DNA from: Neobacillus cucumis
GTDB taxonomy: Bacteria > Bacillota > Bacilli > Bacillales > Cytobacillaceae
Assembly: GCF_016908975.1 (NCBI RefSeq)
Contig: NZ_JAFBEX010000020.1
Span: 1-64,000, forward strand
Direction of reading: 5' to 3'
Length of the DNA stretch: 64,000 bases
How positions within the stretch are numbered: position 1 is the first letter of the stretch; each line of letters starts with the position of its first letter. The translations under genes and the position numbers were made by a program. The notes under the pieces are model-generated. The model made no database searches and was not told where the DNA came from. It was given only the letters and a program-made list of their open reading frames with translations. Positions 8,513-18,600 of the stretch are shown here, piece by piece.

Positions 8513-8552
8513 AAAAGGTGATAAGAGGGAGACCCTTTATCACCTTTTTTTA
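8513..8552 (+). terminator. Intrinsic terminator between rpsB and tsf
   Basis: AAAAGGTGATAA and TTATCACCTTTT form a perfect 12-bp stem, extended by a GAGGG/CCCT inner stem, followed by T. Confidence 0.9.
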
Positions 8553-8621
8553 AGAAATGTTTATCTTGAGTATGAATGGCTAAGATATAGTATAGTACAT
8601 AGTTTAAAGGAGGAAATTTAA

Positions 8622-9506
8622 ATGGCAGTTACTGCTCAAATGGTAAAAGAACTTCGTGAAAAAACAGGCGCAGGAATGATGGATTGTAAAAAAGCACTTA
8701 CCGCAACAGATGGTGATATGGATAAAGCGATCGATTTCTTACGTGAAAAAGGGATTGCAAAAGCTGCAAATAAAGCAGACCGTATTGCTGCTGAAGGGTT
8801 AACTTCAGTTGTTGCACAAGGAAACGAGGCAGTTATCCTTGAAGTGAACTCAGAAACAGACTTCGTTGCGAAAAATGAAGCTTTCCAAGCGTTAGTACAA
8901 GAGCTTGCTCAACACTTATTAAAAAACAAACCAGCTACTGTTGAAGAAGCTTCTGCTCAAACAATGGAAAATGGTGCAACTGTTGCAGACCACATTAACG
9001 CTGCAATCGCAAAAATCGGAGAAAAGCTATCACTTCGCCGTTTTGTAATTGTATCTAAGACTGACAGCGATGCTTTCGGTGCTTACCTCCACATGGGCGG
9101 TCGTATCAGCGTATTAACAGTACTTGAAGGTACTACTGATGATGCTGCTGCAAAAGATATTTCTATGCACATCGCTGCATTAAGACCAAAATATGTATCT
9201 CGTGATCAAGTTTCTGCAGAAGAAGTTGAACATGAGCGTCAAGTATTAACACAACAAGCACTTAACGAAGGTAAGCCAGAAAACATCGTGGCAAAAATGG
9301 TTGAAGGTCGTCTTGGTAAATACTTTGAAGATGTATGTCTTCTTGACCAAACTTTCGTTAAAAACCCTGATCAAAAAGTTCGTCAATTTGTTCAGTCAAA
9401 AGGTGGAACTGTACGTGAATTCGTACGTTACGAAGTAGGCGAAGGTATTGAAAAGAAAGAAGACAACTTCGCTGAAGAAGTTATGAACCAAGTAAATAAA
9501 AAATAA
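8622..9506 (+). CDS. tsf: Elongation factor Ts
   Basis: EF-Ts is the nucleotide exchange factor that recycles EF-Tu-GDP. The 294 residues include the N-terminal UBA-like domain (VKELREKTGAGMMDCKKAL) and the core motif SETDFVAKN, whose Asp and Phe contact the EF-Tu nucleotide site. The ATG follows AAAGGAGG. It lies 124 nt after rpsB, behind a terminator. Its own terminator follows at 9570. Confidence 0.98.
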   Translation: MAVTAQMVKELREKTGAGMMDCKKALTATDGDMDKAIDFLREKGIAKAANKADRIAAEGLTSVVAQGNEAVILEVNSETDFVAKNEAFQALVQELAQHLLKNKPATVEEASAQTMENGATVADHINAAIAKIGEKLSLRRFVIVSKTDSDAFGAYLHMGGRISVLTVLEGTTDDAAAKDISMHIAALRPKYVSRDQVSAEEVEHERQVLTQQALNEGKPENIVAKMVEGRLGKYFEDVCLLDQTFVKNPDQKVRQFVQSKGGTVREFVRYEVGEGIEKKEDNFAEEVMNQVNKK

Positions 9507-9569
9507 GTCAAATATTCTCTAGCGTAAAAACACATGCTTAAAGGGAATGTTACTGTAATAGGTTATTAA

Positions 9570-9598
9570 ATAGGGGACACAATGTGTTCCCTATTTTT
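9570..9598 (+). terminator. Intrinsic terminator of tsf
   Basis: ATAGGGGACAC and GTGTTCCCTAT pair around a 3-nt loop (one mismatch) and run into TTTTT. Confidence 0.85.
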
Positions 9599-9630
9599 AA
9601 AGGGAAATATCTAATAAAATAAAAATATTT

Positions 9631-9746
9631 AGCTCCAGCGTCTAGGGGCTCGAGGTCACAAGCCAATCCGACCAAAAGGTTAAAAAACAACCTTTCGTCC
9701 GGCTCGTCTTGTGCTTGTCGCCCCTAATCAAGGCGCTTGCGCTTTT
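9631..9746 (+). repeat. Intergenic hairpin repeat, family B, copy 2 (short form)
   Basis: It has the same layout as the copy at 2735: AGCTCCAGCGTCTAGGGGCT, then CACAAGCCAATCCG, an AAAGGTT/AACCTTT hairpin, CCGGCTCGTCTTGTG and a terminal AAGGCGCTTGCGCTTTT. The hairpin bases differ from copy 1 in a compensated way (AGAAGGCT/AGCCTTCT there, AAAGGTT/AACCTTT here), which points to selection or conversion for RNA or DNA pairing. Confidence 0.85.
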
Positions 9747-9769
9747 AAAATTTACATACGGAGGTTTAT

Positions 9770-10495
9770 ATGAACGGTCCTAAGTATAAAAGAGTGGTAT
9801 TAAAATTAAGTGGGGAAGCACTTGCTGGTGAGTCCAGTTTTGGTATTAAACCTTCTGTCATTAAGTCAATCGCGGAACAAGTAAAAGAAGTTGCAGAGCT
9901 TGGTGTTGAAGTCGCTGTGGTTGTTGGCGGAGGTAATATTTGGCGCGGCAAAATCGGCAGTGAAATGGGTATGGATAGAGCAACTGCTGATTATATGGGC
10001 ATGCTTGCTACCGTTATGAATTCTTTAGCTTTACAAGATAGCTTAGAGCAATTAGGAATTCAATCACGTGTCCAAACATCCATTGAAATGCGTCAGGTTG
10101 CTGAACCATATATCAGACGCAAGGCGATGAGACACTTAGAAAAACAGAGGGTTGTTATCTTTGCAGCAGGTACAGGTAATCCTTACTTCTCCACAGATAC
10201 AACAGCAGCATTAAGGGCAGCGGAGATTGATGCGGAAGTAATCTTAATGGCCAAAAACAATGTGGATGGTGTTTATTCTGCAGACCCAAGAATTGATCCA
10301 AATGCCACTAAGTATGAAGATCTTACTTTCTTAGATGTCATTAAAGAAGGCTTAGCCGTTATGGATTCAACTGCTTCTTCATTATGTATGGATAATGATA
10401 TTCCATTGATTGTGTTCTCAATTATGGAACAAGGAAATATTAAAAGAGCCGTTATGGGTGAAAAAATTGGAACTATCGTTAGGGGGAAAAACTAA
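9770..10495 (+). CDS. pyrH: UMP kinase
   Basis: It phosphorylates UMP to UDP with ATP, the committed nucleotide step toward UTP and CTP, and belongs to the amino acid kinase fold rather than the adenylate-kinase fold. The 241 residues show RVVLKLSGEAL at the N-terminus, VVVGGGNIWRG, and the acceptor region NVDGVYSADPR. The start follows GGAGGTTT. The TAATG overlap with frr (1 nt) indicates translational coupling. Confidence 0.98.
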   Translation: MNGPKYKRVVLKLSGEALAGESSFGIKPSVIKSIAEQVKEVAELGVEVAVVVGGGNIWRGKIGSEMGMDRATADYMGMLATVMNSLALQDSLEQLGIQSRVQTSIEMRQVAEPYIRRKAMRHLEKQRVVIFAAGTGNPYFSTDTTAALRAAEIDAEVILMAKNNVDGVYSADPRIDPNATKYEDLTFLDVIKEGLAVMDSTASSLCMDNDIPLIVFSIMEQGNIKRAVMGEKIGTIVRGKN

Positions 10496-11052
10496 TGCCG
10501 AAACAAGTCATTGCTTCAACAAAAGATCGTATGACAAAAGCAATTCAAGCCTATTCTCGTGAGCTTGCTACCATTCGTGCCGGACGCGCTAGTGCATCAT
10601 TGCTCGATCGTATTACAGTTGATTATTATGGGGCACCAACTCCTGTAAATCAAATGGCGGGGATTACCACTCCAGAAGCTCGTCTACTCGTAATTCAACC
10701 GTATGATAAATCAATCCTTGGTGATATTGAAAAAGCGATTCTTAAATCTGATTTAGGATTGAATCCAACTAACGATGGCACCATTATTCGTATTGCTATT
10801 CCACAATTAACAGAAGAACGACGGAAAGAACTAGTTAAAGTAGTGAAAAAAGAATCAGAAGAAGCAAAAGTAGCCATCCGTAATATTCGCCGTGACGGAA
10901 ACGATGATTTGAAGAAACTTGAGAAAAATGGTGAAATTACAGAAGATGCTCTTCGTGGCTACTCAGACGATATCCAAAAGCTTACTGATGAGTTTATTCA
11001 AAAAATTGACCAAATCACGAAAGATAAAGAAAAAGAAATTTTAGAAGTGTAA
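10495..11052 (+). CDS. frr: Ribosome recycling factor
   Basis: RRF splits the post-termination ribosome together with EF-G. The 185 residues have the tRNA-mimic layout: long helices with ATIRAGRAS near the N-terminus and NLDR-type loop VDYYGAPTPVNQMA. The C-terminal helix contains KKESEEAKVAIRNIRRDGND. It overlaps the pyrH stop by 1 nt. A terminator follows within 30 nt. Confidence 0.98.
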   Translation: MPKQVIASTKDRMTKAIQAYSRELATIRAGRASASLLDRITVDYYGAPTPVNQMAGITTPEARLLVIQPYDKSILGDIEKAILKSDLGLNPTNDGTIIRIAIPQLTEERRKELVKVVKKESEEAKVAIRNIRRDGNDDLKKLEKNGEITEDALRGYSDDIQKLTDEFIQKIDQITKDKEKEILEV

Positions 11053-11076
11053 GAATGCTCATTATGAATTTTGATG

Positions 11077-11107
11077 AAAAAGCCCTCTTTCATAGGGGGT
11101 TTTTTCA
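11077..11107 (+). terminator. Intrinsic terminator of pyrH-frr
   Basis: AAAAAGCCCT and AGGGGGTTTTTT form an A/T- and G/C-paired stem with one mismatch over a short loop, ending in T6. Confidence 0.8.
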
Positions 11108-11317
11108 CTATTATTGGGATATAACTAGATTGTCCCTTAATATTTTCTGAACATTATTCTTAATTCCTGTTTTATTACATAAGTTTAAGTAGAGATATCT
11201 TTTAGTTTTTTTGGTATGATAATACTATCTATCCTAAAATTACTTTTACATATACGATTATGTGAATACATGATTTATTATCGGAGGAAATGATTAATTA
11301 ATTTGAGGAGCAATGTT

Positions 11318-12094
11318 ATGTTGAATAAATTTGGGCTTTGGAAGAAGCCGGCTAACTCTTCCACACTCCGAGATAAAATAGAAGAAATAAAAGAATCGCC
11401 TGTCCCAGAGCATGTAGCTATTATTATGGATGGCAATGGGCGCTGGGCAAAAAAGAGGGCCTTGCCGCGGATTGCAGGTCATCATGAAGGTATGAAAGTT
11501 GTCCGGAAGACTACTATGCTGGCAAATAAACTCGGGATTAAGACCTTAACCTTATATGCCTTTTCTACCGAGAATTGGAAACGACCTAAAAATGAAGTGG
11601 AATATATTATGAAGCTTCCGGAAGAATTTTTAGGTACTTTTCTTCCTGAACTAATTGAGAATAATGTTCAAGTAAAAATGATGGGATATCGAGATCAACT
11701 GCCTGCGCATACACTTAGAGCCATTGAGAGGGCAGTTGAGGATACAAAGGATAACTCAGGACTTGTACTAAATTTTGCCTTGAATTATGGCAGCAGGGCT
11801 GAAATACTCGATGCTGTAAAACAAATTATAATTGATAGTAAAAATGGCATACTGAAAGAGACAGACCTAAACGAACAAATTTTTTCCTCCTATTTAATGA
11901 GTTCCGAATTTCACGATCCGGACCTATTAATCCGAACAAGTGGTGAAATTCGTTTAAGCAACTTCATGTTATGGCAGTTAGCTTACTCGGAATTTTGGTT
12001 TACAGAAGTATTGTGGCCTGATTTTAATGAGGAATATTTCCTTAAAGCGATTGAGGCCTATCAAAAACGCCAGCGAAGGTTTGGCGGAATTTAA
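11318..12094 (+). CDS. uppS: Isoprenyl transferase (undecaprenyl diphosphate synthase, UppS)
   Basis: It extends farnesyl diphosphate with isopentenyl diphosphate to C55 undecaprenyl diphosphate, the lipid carrier for peptidoglycan and teichoic acids. The catalytic Asp38 lies in IMDGNGRWAK. Also present are FSTENWKRP and the substrate-binding RTSGEIRLSNFMLWQ. The frame is open from a TTG at 11303, but the ATG at 11318 has GAGGAG 7 nt upstream and gives 258 aa, close to known homologues. cdsA follows after 53 nt, so the two are probably cotranscribed. Confidence 0.96.
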   Translation: MLNKFGLWKKPANSSTLRDKIEEIKESPVPEHVAIIMDGNGRWAKKRALPRIAGHHEGMKVVRKTTMLANKLGIKTLTLYAFSTENWKRPKNEVEYIMKLPEEFLGTFLPELIENNVQVKMMGYRDQLPAHTLRAIERAVEDTKDNSGLVLNFALNYGSRAEILDAVKQIIIDSKNGILKETDLNEQIFSSYLMSSEFHDPDLLIRTSGEIRLSNFMLWQLAYSEFWFTEVLWPDFNEEYFLKAIEAYQKRQRRFGGI

Positions 12095-12147
12095 AGTTTC
12101 AAGTCATTACCTCTCTTTTAAGAACATAAAAGGTGTTGAACTAGTAG

Positions 12148-12942
12148 ATGAAGCAAAGAATCATTACAGGAGTGGTAGCAGCGGCATTATTTTTGCCCAT
12201 AGTATTTTACGGTGGACTTCCTTTTGTTCTGTTAACGTACATTCTTGCTACAATTGGTTTATATGAACTACTGAAAATGAAGAAATTGAGTATTTTCTCC
12301 ATTAATGGACTATTATCGATGTTGTTTCTATGGGTCATTATTTTCCCTAGGCAATATCAACATATAATCTCCAGTTTCTTCTATTCGAAAACTGAAATAG
12401 CTATAATATGTATTTTATTGTTATTAGCCTATACAGTTGTGACCAAAAATCGTTTTACTTTTGAAGATGTGTCATTTTCAATCCTATCGGCCATTTACGT
12501 TGGAATTGGCTTTTACTTTTTTATTGAGACTCGACAAGCAGGTATTGTCTATGTTTTTTATTCTCTATTTCTTATTTGGGCAACAGACTCTGGCGCTTAT
12601 TTTGTCGGAAAAGCGATGGGGAAAAACAAGCTTTGGCCGGAAATTAGCCCTAATAAAACCGTTGAAGGATCACTAGGCGGTGTCATTTGTGCTGTCATTG
12701 TGGGTGTTTTATTCTCATTATTTTCGACCACCATTCCGGCCAGTCTTGTTACAATGATGGGAATAACGGTTGTGCTTTCTGTTTTTGGACAAATCGGCGA
12801 CCTTGTTCAATCGGCCTTTAAACGTCATTTTAATGTAAAGGATTCTGGGAACATTTTGCCTGGACATGGCGGCATTCTTGATCGCTTTGACAGCCTATTA
12901 TTTGTATTGCCATTATTACATTTATTCCATCTTTGGACATAG
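12148..12942 (+). CDS. cdsA: Phosphatidate cytidylyltransferase (CDP-diglyceride synthase)
   Basis: It converts phosphatidic acid and CTP to CDP-diacylglycerol, the precursor of all phospholipids here. PgsA (56361) uses the product. The 264 residues are mostly hydrophobic with about seven to eight membrane segments. The family signature is at the C-terminal end: GDLVQSAFKRHFNVKDSG followed by PGHGGILDRFDS. The ATG at 12148 has AAAGGTG upstream at a slightly long distance. Confidence 0.96.
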   Translation: MKQRIITGVVAAALFLPIVFYGGLPFVLLTYILATIGLYELLKMKKLSIFSINGLLSMLFLWVIIFPRQYQHIISSFFYSKTEIAIICILLLLAYTVVTKNRFTFEDVSFSILSAIYVGIGFYFFIETRQAGIVYVFYSLFLIWATDSGAYFVGKAMGKNKLWPEISPNKTVEGSLGGVICAVIVGVLFSLFSTTIPASLVTMMGITVVLSVFGQIGDLVQSAFKRHFNVKDSGNILPGHGGILDRFDSLLFVLPLLHLFHLWT

Positions 12943-12991
12943 GTTGAGTGCTTGTTTAAGAAAAGGAATAGTTTAAAGTACTTAGAGAATT

Positions 12992-13050
12992 GTCCAGCTT
13001 CAGCACCCAGCGACTAGTGTACTTCGCTAAACGGGCGCTTCCGCTTTTCT
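12992..13050 (+). repeat. Family B repeat, copy 3 (internally deleted remnant)
   Basis: Only the two ends of the family B element remain: GTCCAGCTTCAGCACCCAG on the left and GGGCGCTTCCGCTTTTCT on the right, joined by about 20 nt. The central hairpin is missing. It ends just before the dxr ribosome site. Confidence 0.7.
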
Positions 13051-13068
13051 GATTAGGAGTTGAATTAT

Positions 13069-14211
13069 TTGAAGATCATTAGTTTATTAGGTGCAACAGG
13101 ATCGGTCGGAATCCAAACGACCGATGTAATCCGTGAGCATCCGGCAGAATTTCAATTAGCTGCTTTTTCGGTAGGGAAAAATATAACATTAGCTAGGCAG
13201 TTGATAACCGAATTTAAGCCAGAGCTAGTTTCTGTGCAAGAAGCAAGTGATTGTGCTGCATTAAAAGTGGAATTTCCGCAGACTAAATTTACTTTTGGCA
13301 GTGAGGGCTTAATCGAGGTTGCCGTTTTTGAAAAATCAGAAATCCTCGTCAATGCTGTCCTTGGCAGTGTAGGTCTGCAACCTACATTACAAGCTATTGA
13401 AGCAGGGAAGGTTATTGCAATAGCCAATAAAGAAACATTAGTCACAGCAGGGCATTTAGTGGTAGATGCTGCAAAACGAAATAATGTACCGCTTATCCCG
13501 GTTGACAGCGAACATTCAGCCATTTTCCAGGCATTGCAAGGGGAAAGGGCTAAAAATATTGAAAGATTAATTTTAACAGCTTCAGGCGGAAGTTTTCGTG
13601 ACCGAACTCGTGCCGAATTAGAGCATGTTACAGTTGAAGAGGCCTTAAACCATCCAAACTGGTCTATGGGGGCGAAAATTACTATTGATTCCGCGTCCAT
13701 GATGAATAAGGGCTTGGAGGTTATTGAAGCACATTGGTTGTTTGAAGTCCCATTTGAAAAAATAGATGTTTTACTTCACAAAGAAAGTATTATTCATTCA
13801 ATGGTAGAATTTCACGATTCCAGTATCATAGCTCAACTGGGAACTCCAGATATGAGAATACCCATCCAATATGCGCTTACCTATCCAGACCGCATGCCTC
13901 TTTTGAGTGCTAAACGGTTGGATCTAGCAAGTGTCGGCAAACTGCATTTTCAGGAAATGGATTTAAAACGGTTTCGATGCTTAGATTTTGCCTATCAGGC
14001 CGGAAAACAAGGCGGAACAATGCCAACCGTTTTAAATGCAGCCAACGAAGCAGCAGTAGCTGCATTCTTAAAGGGTCAAATTAGGTTCTTGCAGATTGAA
14101 GATTTAATTGAGAAAGCATTAAATAAACATCAAGTTATCGAGAATCCAAGTTTAGATTTAATTGAAGAAGTTGACAAAGAGACTCGACAGTTTGTACACT
14201 CACTTCTATAG
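13069..14211 (+). CDS. dxr: 1-deoxy-D-xylulose-5-phosphate reductoisomerase
   Basis: It makes 2-C-methyl-D-erythritol 4-phosphate with NADPH, the second step of the MEP isoprenoid pathway that supplies UppS. The N-terminal Rossmann motif is LLGATGSVG. Later come ANKETLVTAG, VDSEHSA and the substrate loop SMMNKGLEVIEAHWLF. The frame opens with TTG at 13060, but AGGAG directly abuts that codon. The TTG at 13069 is better spaced and gives MKIISLLGATG, 380 aa, aligned with known Dxr starts. A family B remnant lies just upstream. Confidence 0.97.
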   Translation: MKIISLLGATGSVGIQTTDVIREHPAEFQLAAFSVGKNITLARQLITEFKPELVSVQEASDCAALKVEFPQTKFTFGSEGLIEVAVFEKSEILVNAVLGSVGLQPTLQAIEAGKVIAIANKETLVTAGHLVVDAAKRNNVPLIPVDSEHSAIFQALQGERAKNIERLILTASGGSFRDRTRAELEHVTVEEALNHPNWSMGAKITIDSASMMNKGLEVIEAHWLFEVPFEKIDVLLHKESIIHSMVEFHDSSIIAQLGTPDMRIPIQYALTYPDRMPLLSAKRLDLASVGKLHFQEMDLKRFRCLDFAYQAGKQGGTMPTVLNAANEAAVAAFLKGQIRFLQIEDLIEKALNKHQVIENPSLDLIEEVDKETRQFVHSLL

Positions 14212-14251
14212 GAAAGAAACTTCCCTATCCTGAAAAAAGGTGGTTTTATCA

Positions 14252-15511
14252 TTGAGCACAGTTATTGCCTTCATCGTGATTTTTGGAGCCCTGGTATTCT
14301 TTCATGAATTAGGTCATTTCGTTTTCGCGAAAAGAGCAGGTATTCTCTGTCGTGAATTTGCAATTGGGATGGGACCCAAGGTGTTTTCTCATAAAAAAGG
14401 AGAAACGACCTATACAATCCGTCTGTTACCAATCGGTGGATTTGTTCGAATGGCCGGTGAAGACCCGGAAATGATTGAAATTAAACCTGGTTACCGAATT
14501 GGACTTATCTTTAATAAACAAGAAAGCATCGAAAAAATTATTTTAAATAATAAAGAGAAATATCCTCAATGCCGGATTGTTGAAGTTGAATATGCTGATA
14601 TAGAGAAAGATCTTATCGTCAAAGGATACCCTGAGGACGACAACGAAAACTTAAAATTATTCCAAATTGATCCTAAAGCAGTTATTGTCGACAATGGCAT
14701 TGAAACACAAATTGCTCCGGTTAACCGTCAATTTGGTTCCAAAACATTACCACAAAGATTTATGGCAATCTTTGCGGGCCCAATGATGAACTTTGTTTTA
14801 GCATTTGTTGTGTTTATTATCATTGCTTTATTACAAGGTGTTCCGTCGAATGAACCTAAATTGGGTGTCATTACCCCAGACGGAGCAGCTAAATCAGCTG
14901 GTTTGCAACAAGGGGATATGGTAGAAAGTATTAATGGTTCGGAAATTTCTACATGGGCAGATGTGGTCGAAATTATTCGCAAAAACCCAAATCAAAAACT
15001 TGATTTCTCGGTCCTTCGCAACGGCAAGGAGAAAGAAATCCAAGTGACTCCGATCGAAAAGACAGTTGATGGGCAAAAAATGGGGATTATTGGTGTTTAC
15101 AGCCCTGTGGTAAAATCACCAATTCAAGCGGTAAAATCTGGGTTTACGGAAACCTATTTCTGGACAAAGCAAATTTTTGTAATGCTAGGTAAGTTAGTTA
15201 CCGGTCAATTTTCAATAAATGCATTATCTGGACCGGTTGGAATATATAAGTCTACAGATGAAGTAGCAAAATCGGGAATCTATTACTTAATGAAGTGGGC
15301 TGGTATTTTAAGCATCAACTTAGGAATCATGAATTTACTTCCAATTCCTGCTCTTGACGGCGGAAGGTTAATGTTCTTTGCGGTTGAAGCGGTAAGAGGG
15401 AAACCAATAGACCGGCAAAAGGAAGGAATGGTCCATTTCATTGGCTTTGCGCTCCTTATGCTGCTTATGTTGGTAGTTACCTGGAATGATATCCAACGAT
15501 TTTTCCTATAA
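14252..15511 (+). CDS. rseP: Intramembrane site-2 zinc metalloprotease (RasP/RseP)
   Basis: It cleaves transmembrane anti-sigma factors and signal-peptide remnants inside the membrane. In B. subtilis it acts on RsiW and FtsL. The zinc motif HELGH is at 18-22 in the first membrane helix, and the second metal motif NLLPIPALDGG lies near the C-terminus. A PDZ domain lies between (GVITPDGAAKSAGLQQGDMV). I chose the TTG at 14252, 9 nt after AAAGGTGG, giving 419 aa, over the GTG at 14240 that overlaps the ribosome site. In B. subtilis proS follows; it is missing here. Confidence 0.96.
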   Translation: MSTVIAFIVIFGALVFFHELGHFVFAKRAGILCREFAIGMGPKVFSHKKGETTYTIRLLPIGGFVRMAGEDPEMIEIKPGYRIGLIFNKQESIEKIILNNKEKYPQCRIVEVEYADIEKDLIVKGYPEDDNENLKLFQIDPKAVIVDNGIETQIAPVNRQFGSKTLPQRFMAIFAGPMMNFVLAFVVFIIIALLQGVPSNEPKLGVITPDGAAKSAGLQQGDMVESINGSEISTWADVVEIIRKNPNQKLDFSVLRNGKEKEIQVTPIEKTVDGQKMGIIGVYSPVVKSPIQAVKSGFTETYFWTKQIFVMLGKLVTGQFSINALSGPVGIYKSTDEVAKSGIYYLMKWAGILSINLGIMNLLPIPALDGGRLMFFAVEAVRGKPIDRQKEGMVHFIGFALLMLLMLVVTWNDIQRFFL

Positions 15512-15538
15512 ATCAATATAAAAATTTGTTACTTTAAT

Positions 15539-15569
15539 AAGGATCGCTGATGCGGTCCTTCATTTTTTT
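15539..15569 (+). terminator. Intrinsic terminator of rseP
   Basis: AAGGATCGC and GCGGTCCTT pair (one G-U) around TGAT, with a T7 run just after. Confidence 0.85.
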
Positions 15570-15674
15570 GGGAACAAATAGTATTGTCGAAAAAAGACGA
15601 TTACGATTATCATATGATATAATTAAATTTTGAAATAGATATAAATAATAGTTTTAATAGATGGGAGAGAGACG

Positions 15675-18600
15675 ATGAGCGAACATGCCTTAGGCAATAA
15701 AGAGCGATTCAAACTCTTGCTCCAGCAGCTGCAATTGCTAGAAGATGCTGTAGTAGTACATTTCCAAAATGCAGAAATTGAAAGACTTTTGGTGGAAAAG
15801 AAAGAGCGGAAGTGGCACTTTCAATTTTTATTTGAAAAGATCATTCCCTTTAATGTATATCTTAAGTTTACAACACAACTTGAAAGAACATTTTCTAATA
15901 TCGCCGCCATTTCCTATAATATCAAAGTATCAAATCAATCTTTTACTCCTGAATTACTTCTAGAATACTGGAATTATTGTATCCAACAAATTGACGGTAT
16001 AGCGCCACCGCTTATAAAACTTTTAAATGAACAAATCCCTGAGACCAGTGGGAATAAACTTACGGTTACTGTTCGAAATGAAGCAGAAGGTCTTGCTTTA
16101 AAACGTAAGTATGGCCCGATTATAGGGGATATTTATCAATCCTTTGGTTTTCCTCTCTTAGCCATTGATACTGAATTAAAAAGTGAAGATACAAATGATG
16201 AATATCAGCAATTTCTACTTGCAAAGCAGAAAGAAGATCAAGAGCGTGCCCAAATGGCCGTGGTAGAGATGCAAAAGAAAGAAGCCGATAAGAGTCAAAA
16301 CGGTGGAGAGGTTCCTTCAGGGCCGCTTAGCATTGGTTTAACTATTAAAGATGACAGCGAGCTTCGCAGTCTGATTGAGATTGTCGATGAAGAAAGACGA
16401 GTCGTTGTGGAAGGCTATATCTTTGATGCTGAAATAAGAGAGTTGCGCAGCGGGCGTTCACTTTTAACCTTTAAAATAACAGATTACACAAGTTCAATCA
16501 TTGTAAAAATGTTCTCACGGGATAAAGAAGATGCTGCCCTTTTCCAACTGGTCAAAAAAGGTTTGTGGGTAAAGGTTCGGGGAAGCGTTCAGATGGATAC
16601 CTTTGTTCGTGACCTAGTGATGATCTGTAATGATATTAATGAAATAAAACCTGCTGGTCGGAAAGATACCGCACCGGAGGATGAAAAACGTGTGGAGCTC
16701 CATCTTCATACGCCTATGAGTCAAATGGATGCTGTTACCCCCGTAAGTGCCCTTATTGCTCAAGCAAAAAAATGGGGTCATAAAGCCATTGCTGTAACCG
16801 ATCATGCCGTAGCCCAATCATTCCCTGAAGCTTATGGGGCAGGGAAAAAGAATGATATTAAAATTCTATACGGTGTTGAGGTTAATCTAGTCAATGATGG
16901 GGTGCCGATTGCTTATAATGATGCCCATCGATTGTTGGCAGAGGATACATTTGTTGTATTTGACGTCGAGACAACAGGACTATCCGCTGTCTATGATACA
17001 ATCATCGAGCTCGCAGCGGTTAAGATTCAAAATGGGGAAATTGTTGACCGGTTCGAATCATTTGCAAATCCACATCAGCGGCTTTCGGCTACCATTATTA
17101 ACTTAACGGGCATTACCGATGACATGCTTATAAATGCTCCTGAAGTCGGTGATGTGATTAAGAATTTTTATGACTGGGTCGGAGATGCTGTATTGGTTGC
17201 CCATAACGCTTCCTTTGATATGGGATTTTTAAATGTAGCTTATAAGCAAATCGGCTTAGAAAAAGCAAAAAATCCTGTTATTGATACCTTAGAATTAGGC
17301 CGGTTTTTATACCCTGAAATGAAAAATCATCGTTTAAATACATTAGCCAAAAAATTTGATATAGAATTAACCCAGCATCACCGCGCCATTTACGATACAG
17401 AAGCAACAGGGTATCTGCTTTTGAAAATGTTAAAAGATGCTTTGGAGAAAGGTATCGAATATCATGATGAATTCAACGATAACATGGGTAAAGGAAATGC
17501 CTATCAACGTGCCCGTCCATATCACTGTACCCTTTTAGCACAGACAGAAGCAGGTTTGAAAAACCTTTTCAAACTTATTTCAATTTCACATATTGAATAT
17601 TTTTACAGAGTACCAAGACTTCCGAGGTCAGTTCTGCAAAAATACCGTGAAGGCATTCTCGTTGGATCTGCTTGTAATAAAGGTGAAGTGTTTGAAGGCA
17701 TGATGCAAAAATCGCCTGAAGAGGTAGAAAACTTTGCGGGCTTTTATGACTATCTTGAAGTCATGCCAAAAGAAGTGAATGCTCCATTAATTGAAATGGA
17801 ACTGGTACGTAACGAGAAAGCGATGGAGGATATCATTGGCAAGATTGTAGCCCTTGGTGACAAATTGGGAATTCCAGTTGTGGCGACAGGTAATGTTCAT
17901 TATTTAAATGAAAATGATAAAATTTATCGAAAAATTTTAGTTAACTCCCAAGGCGGGGCAAACCCGTTGAACAGGCATGAACTACCCGATGTTCACTTTA
18001 GGACAACAAATGAAATGCTTGATGCCTTTTCATTTTTAGGTAAAGAAAAGGCAAAAGAGATTGTGGTCACCAACACTAATAAAATTGCGGATATGATTGA
18101 TGTCATTAAGCCGATTAAAGACGATCTATATACACCTAAAATCGAAGGTGCAGACGAAGAAATGCGTGAAATGAGTTATGCAATGGCACGCAGTATATAT
18201 GGTGATCAGCTTCCAGAAATAGTCGAAGCAAGGCTAGAAAAAGAATTAAAGAGTATTATCGGACACGGGTTTGCCGTTATTTATTTAATTTCACATAAAC
18301 TAGTTAAAAAATCACTTGATGATGGTTATCTCGTTGGTTCACGTGGATCCGTCGGTTCATCTTTAGTTGCTACCATGACGGAAATTACGGAAGTAAATCC
18401 ACTTCCGCCGCATTATGTATGCCCAACCTGTAAGCACTCTGAGTTCTTTAATGATGGATCCGTCGGTTCAGGATTTGACTTACCTGATAAAGACTGTCCA
18501 AATTGTGGAGAAAAATACCGTAAAGATGGCCATGATATTCCTTTCGAAACCTTCCTAGGTTTCAAGGGGGACAAGGTACCCGATATCGATTTGAACTTTT

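Noticed and set aside
8566..8596. Promoter for tsf (TTGAGT with overlapping TATAGT copies)
   Set aside because: Spacers of 14 or 19 nt are poor, so no confident call was made.
12027..12266. 79-codon ORF bridging uppS and cdsA
   Set aside because: Overlaps both real genes in another frame and has no ribosome site.
13152..13700. Minus-strand ORF of 182 codons within dxr
   Set aside because: Shadow of the dxr reading frame; no start signal.
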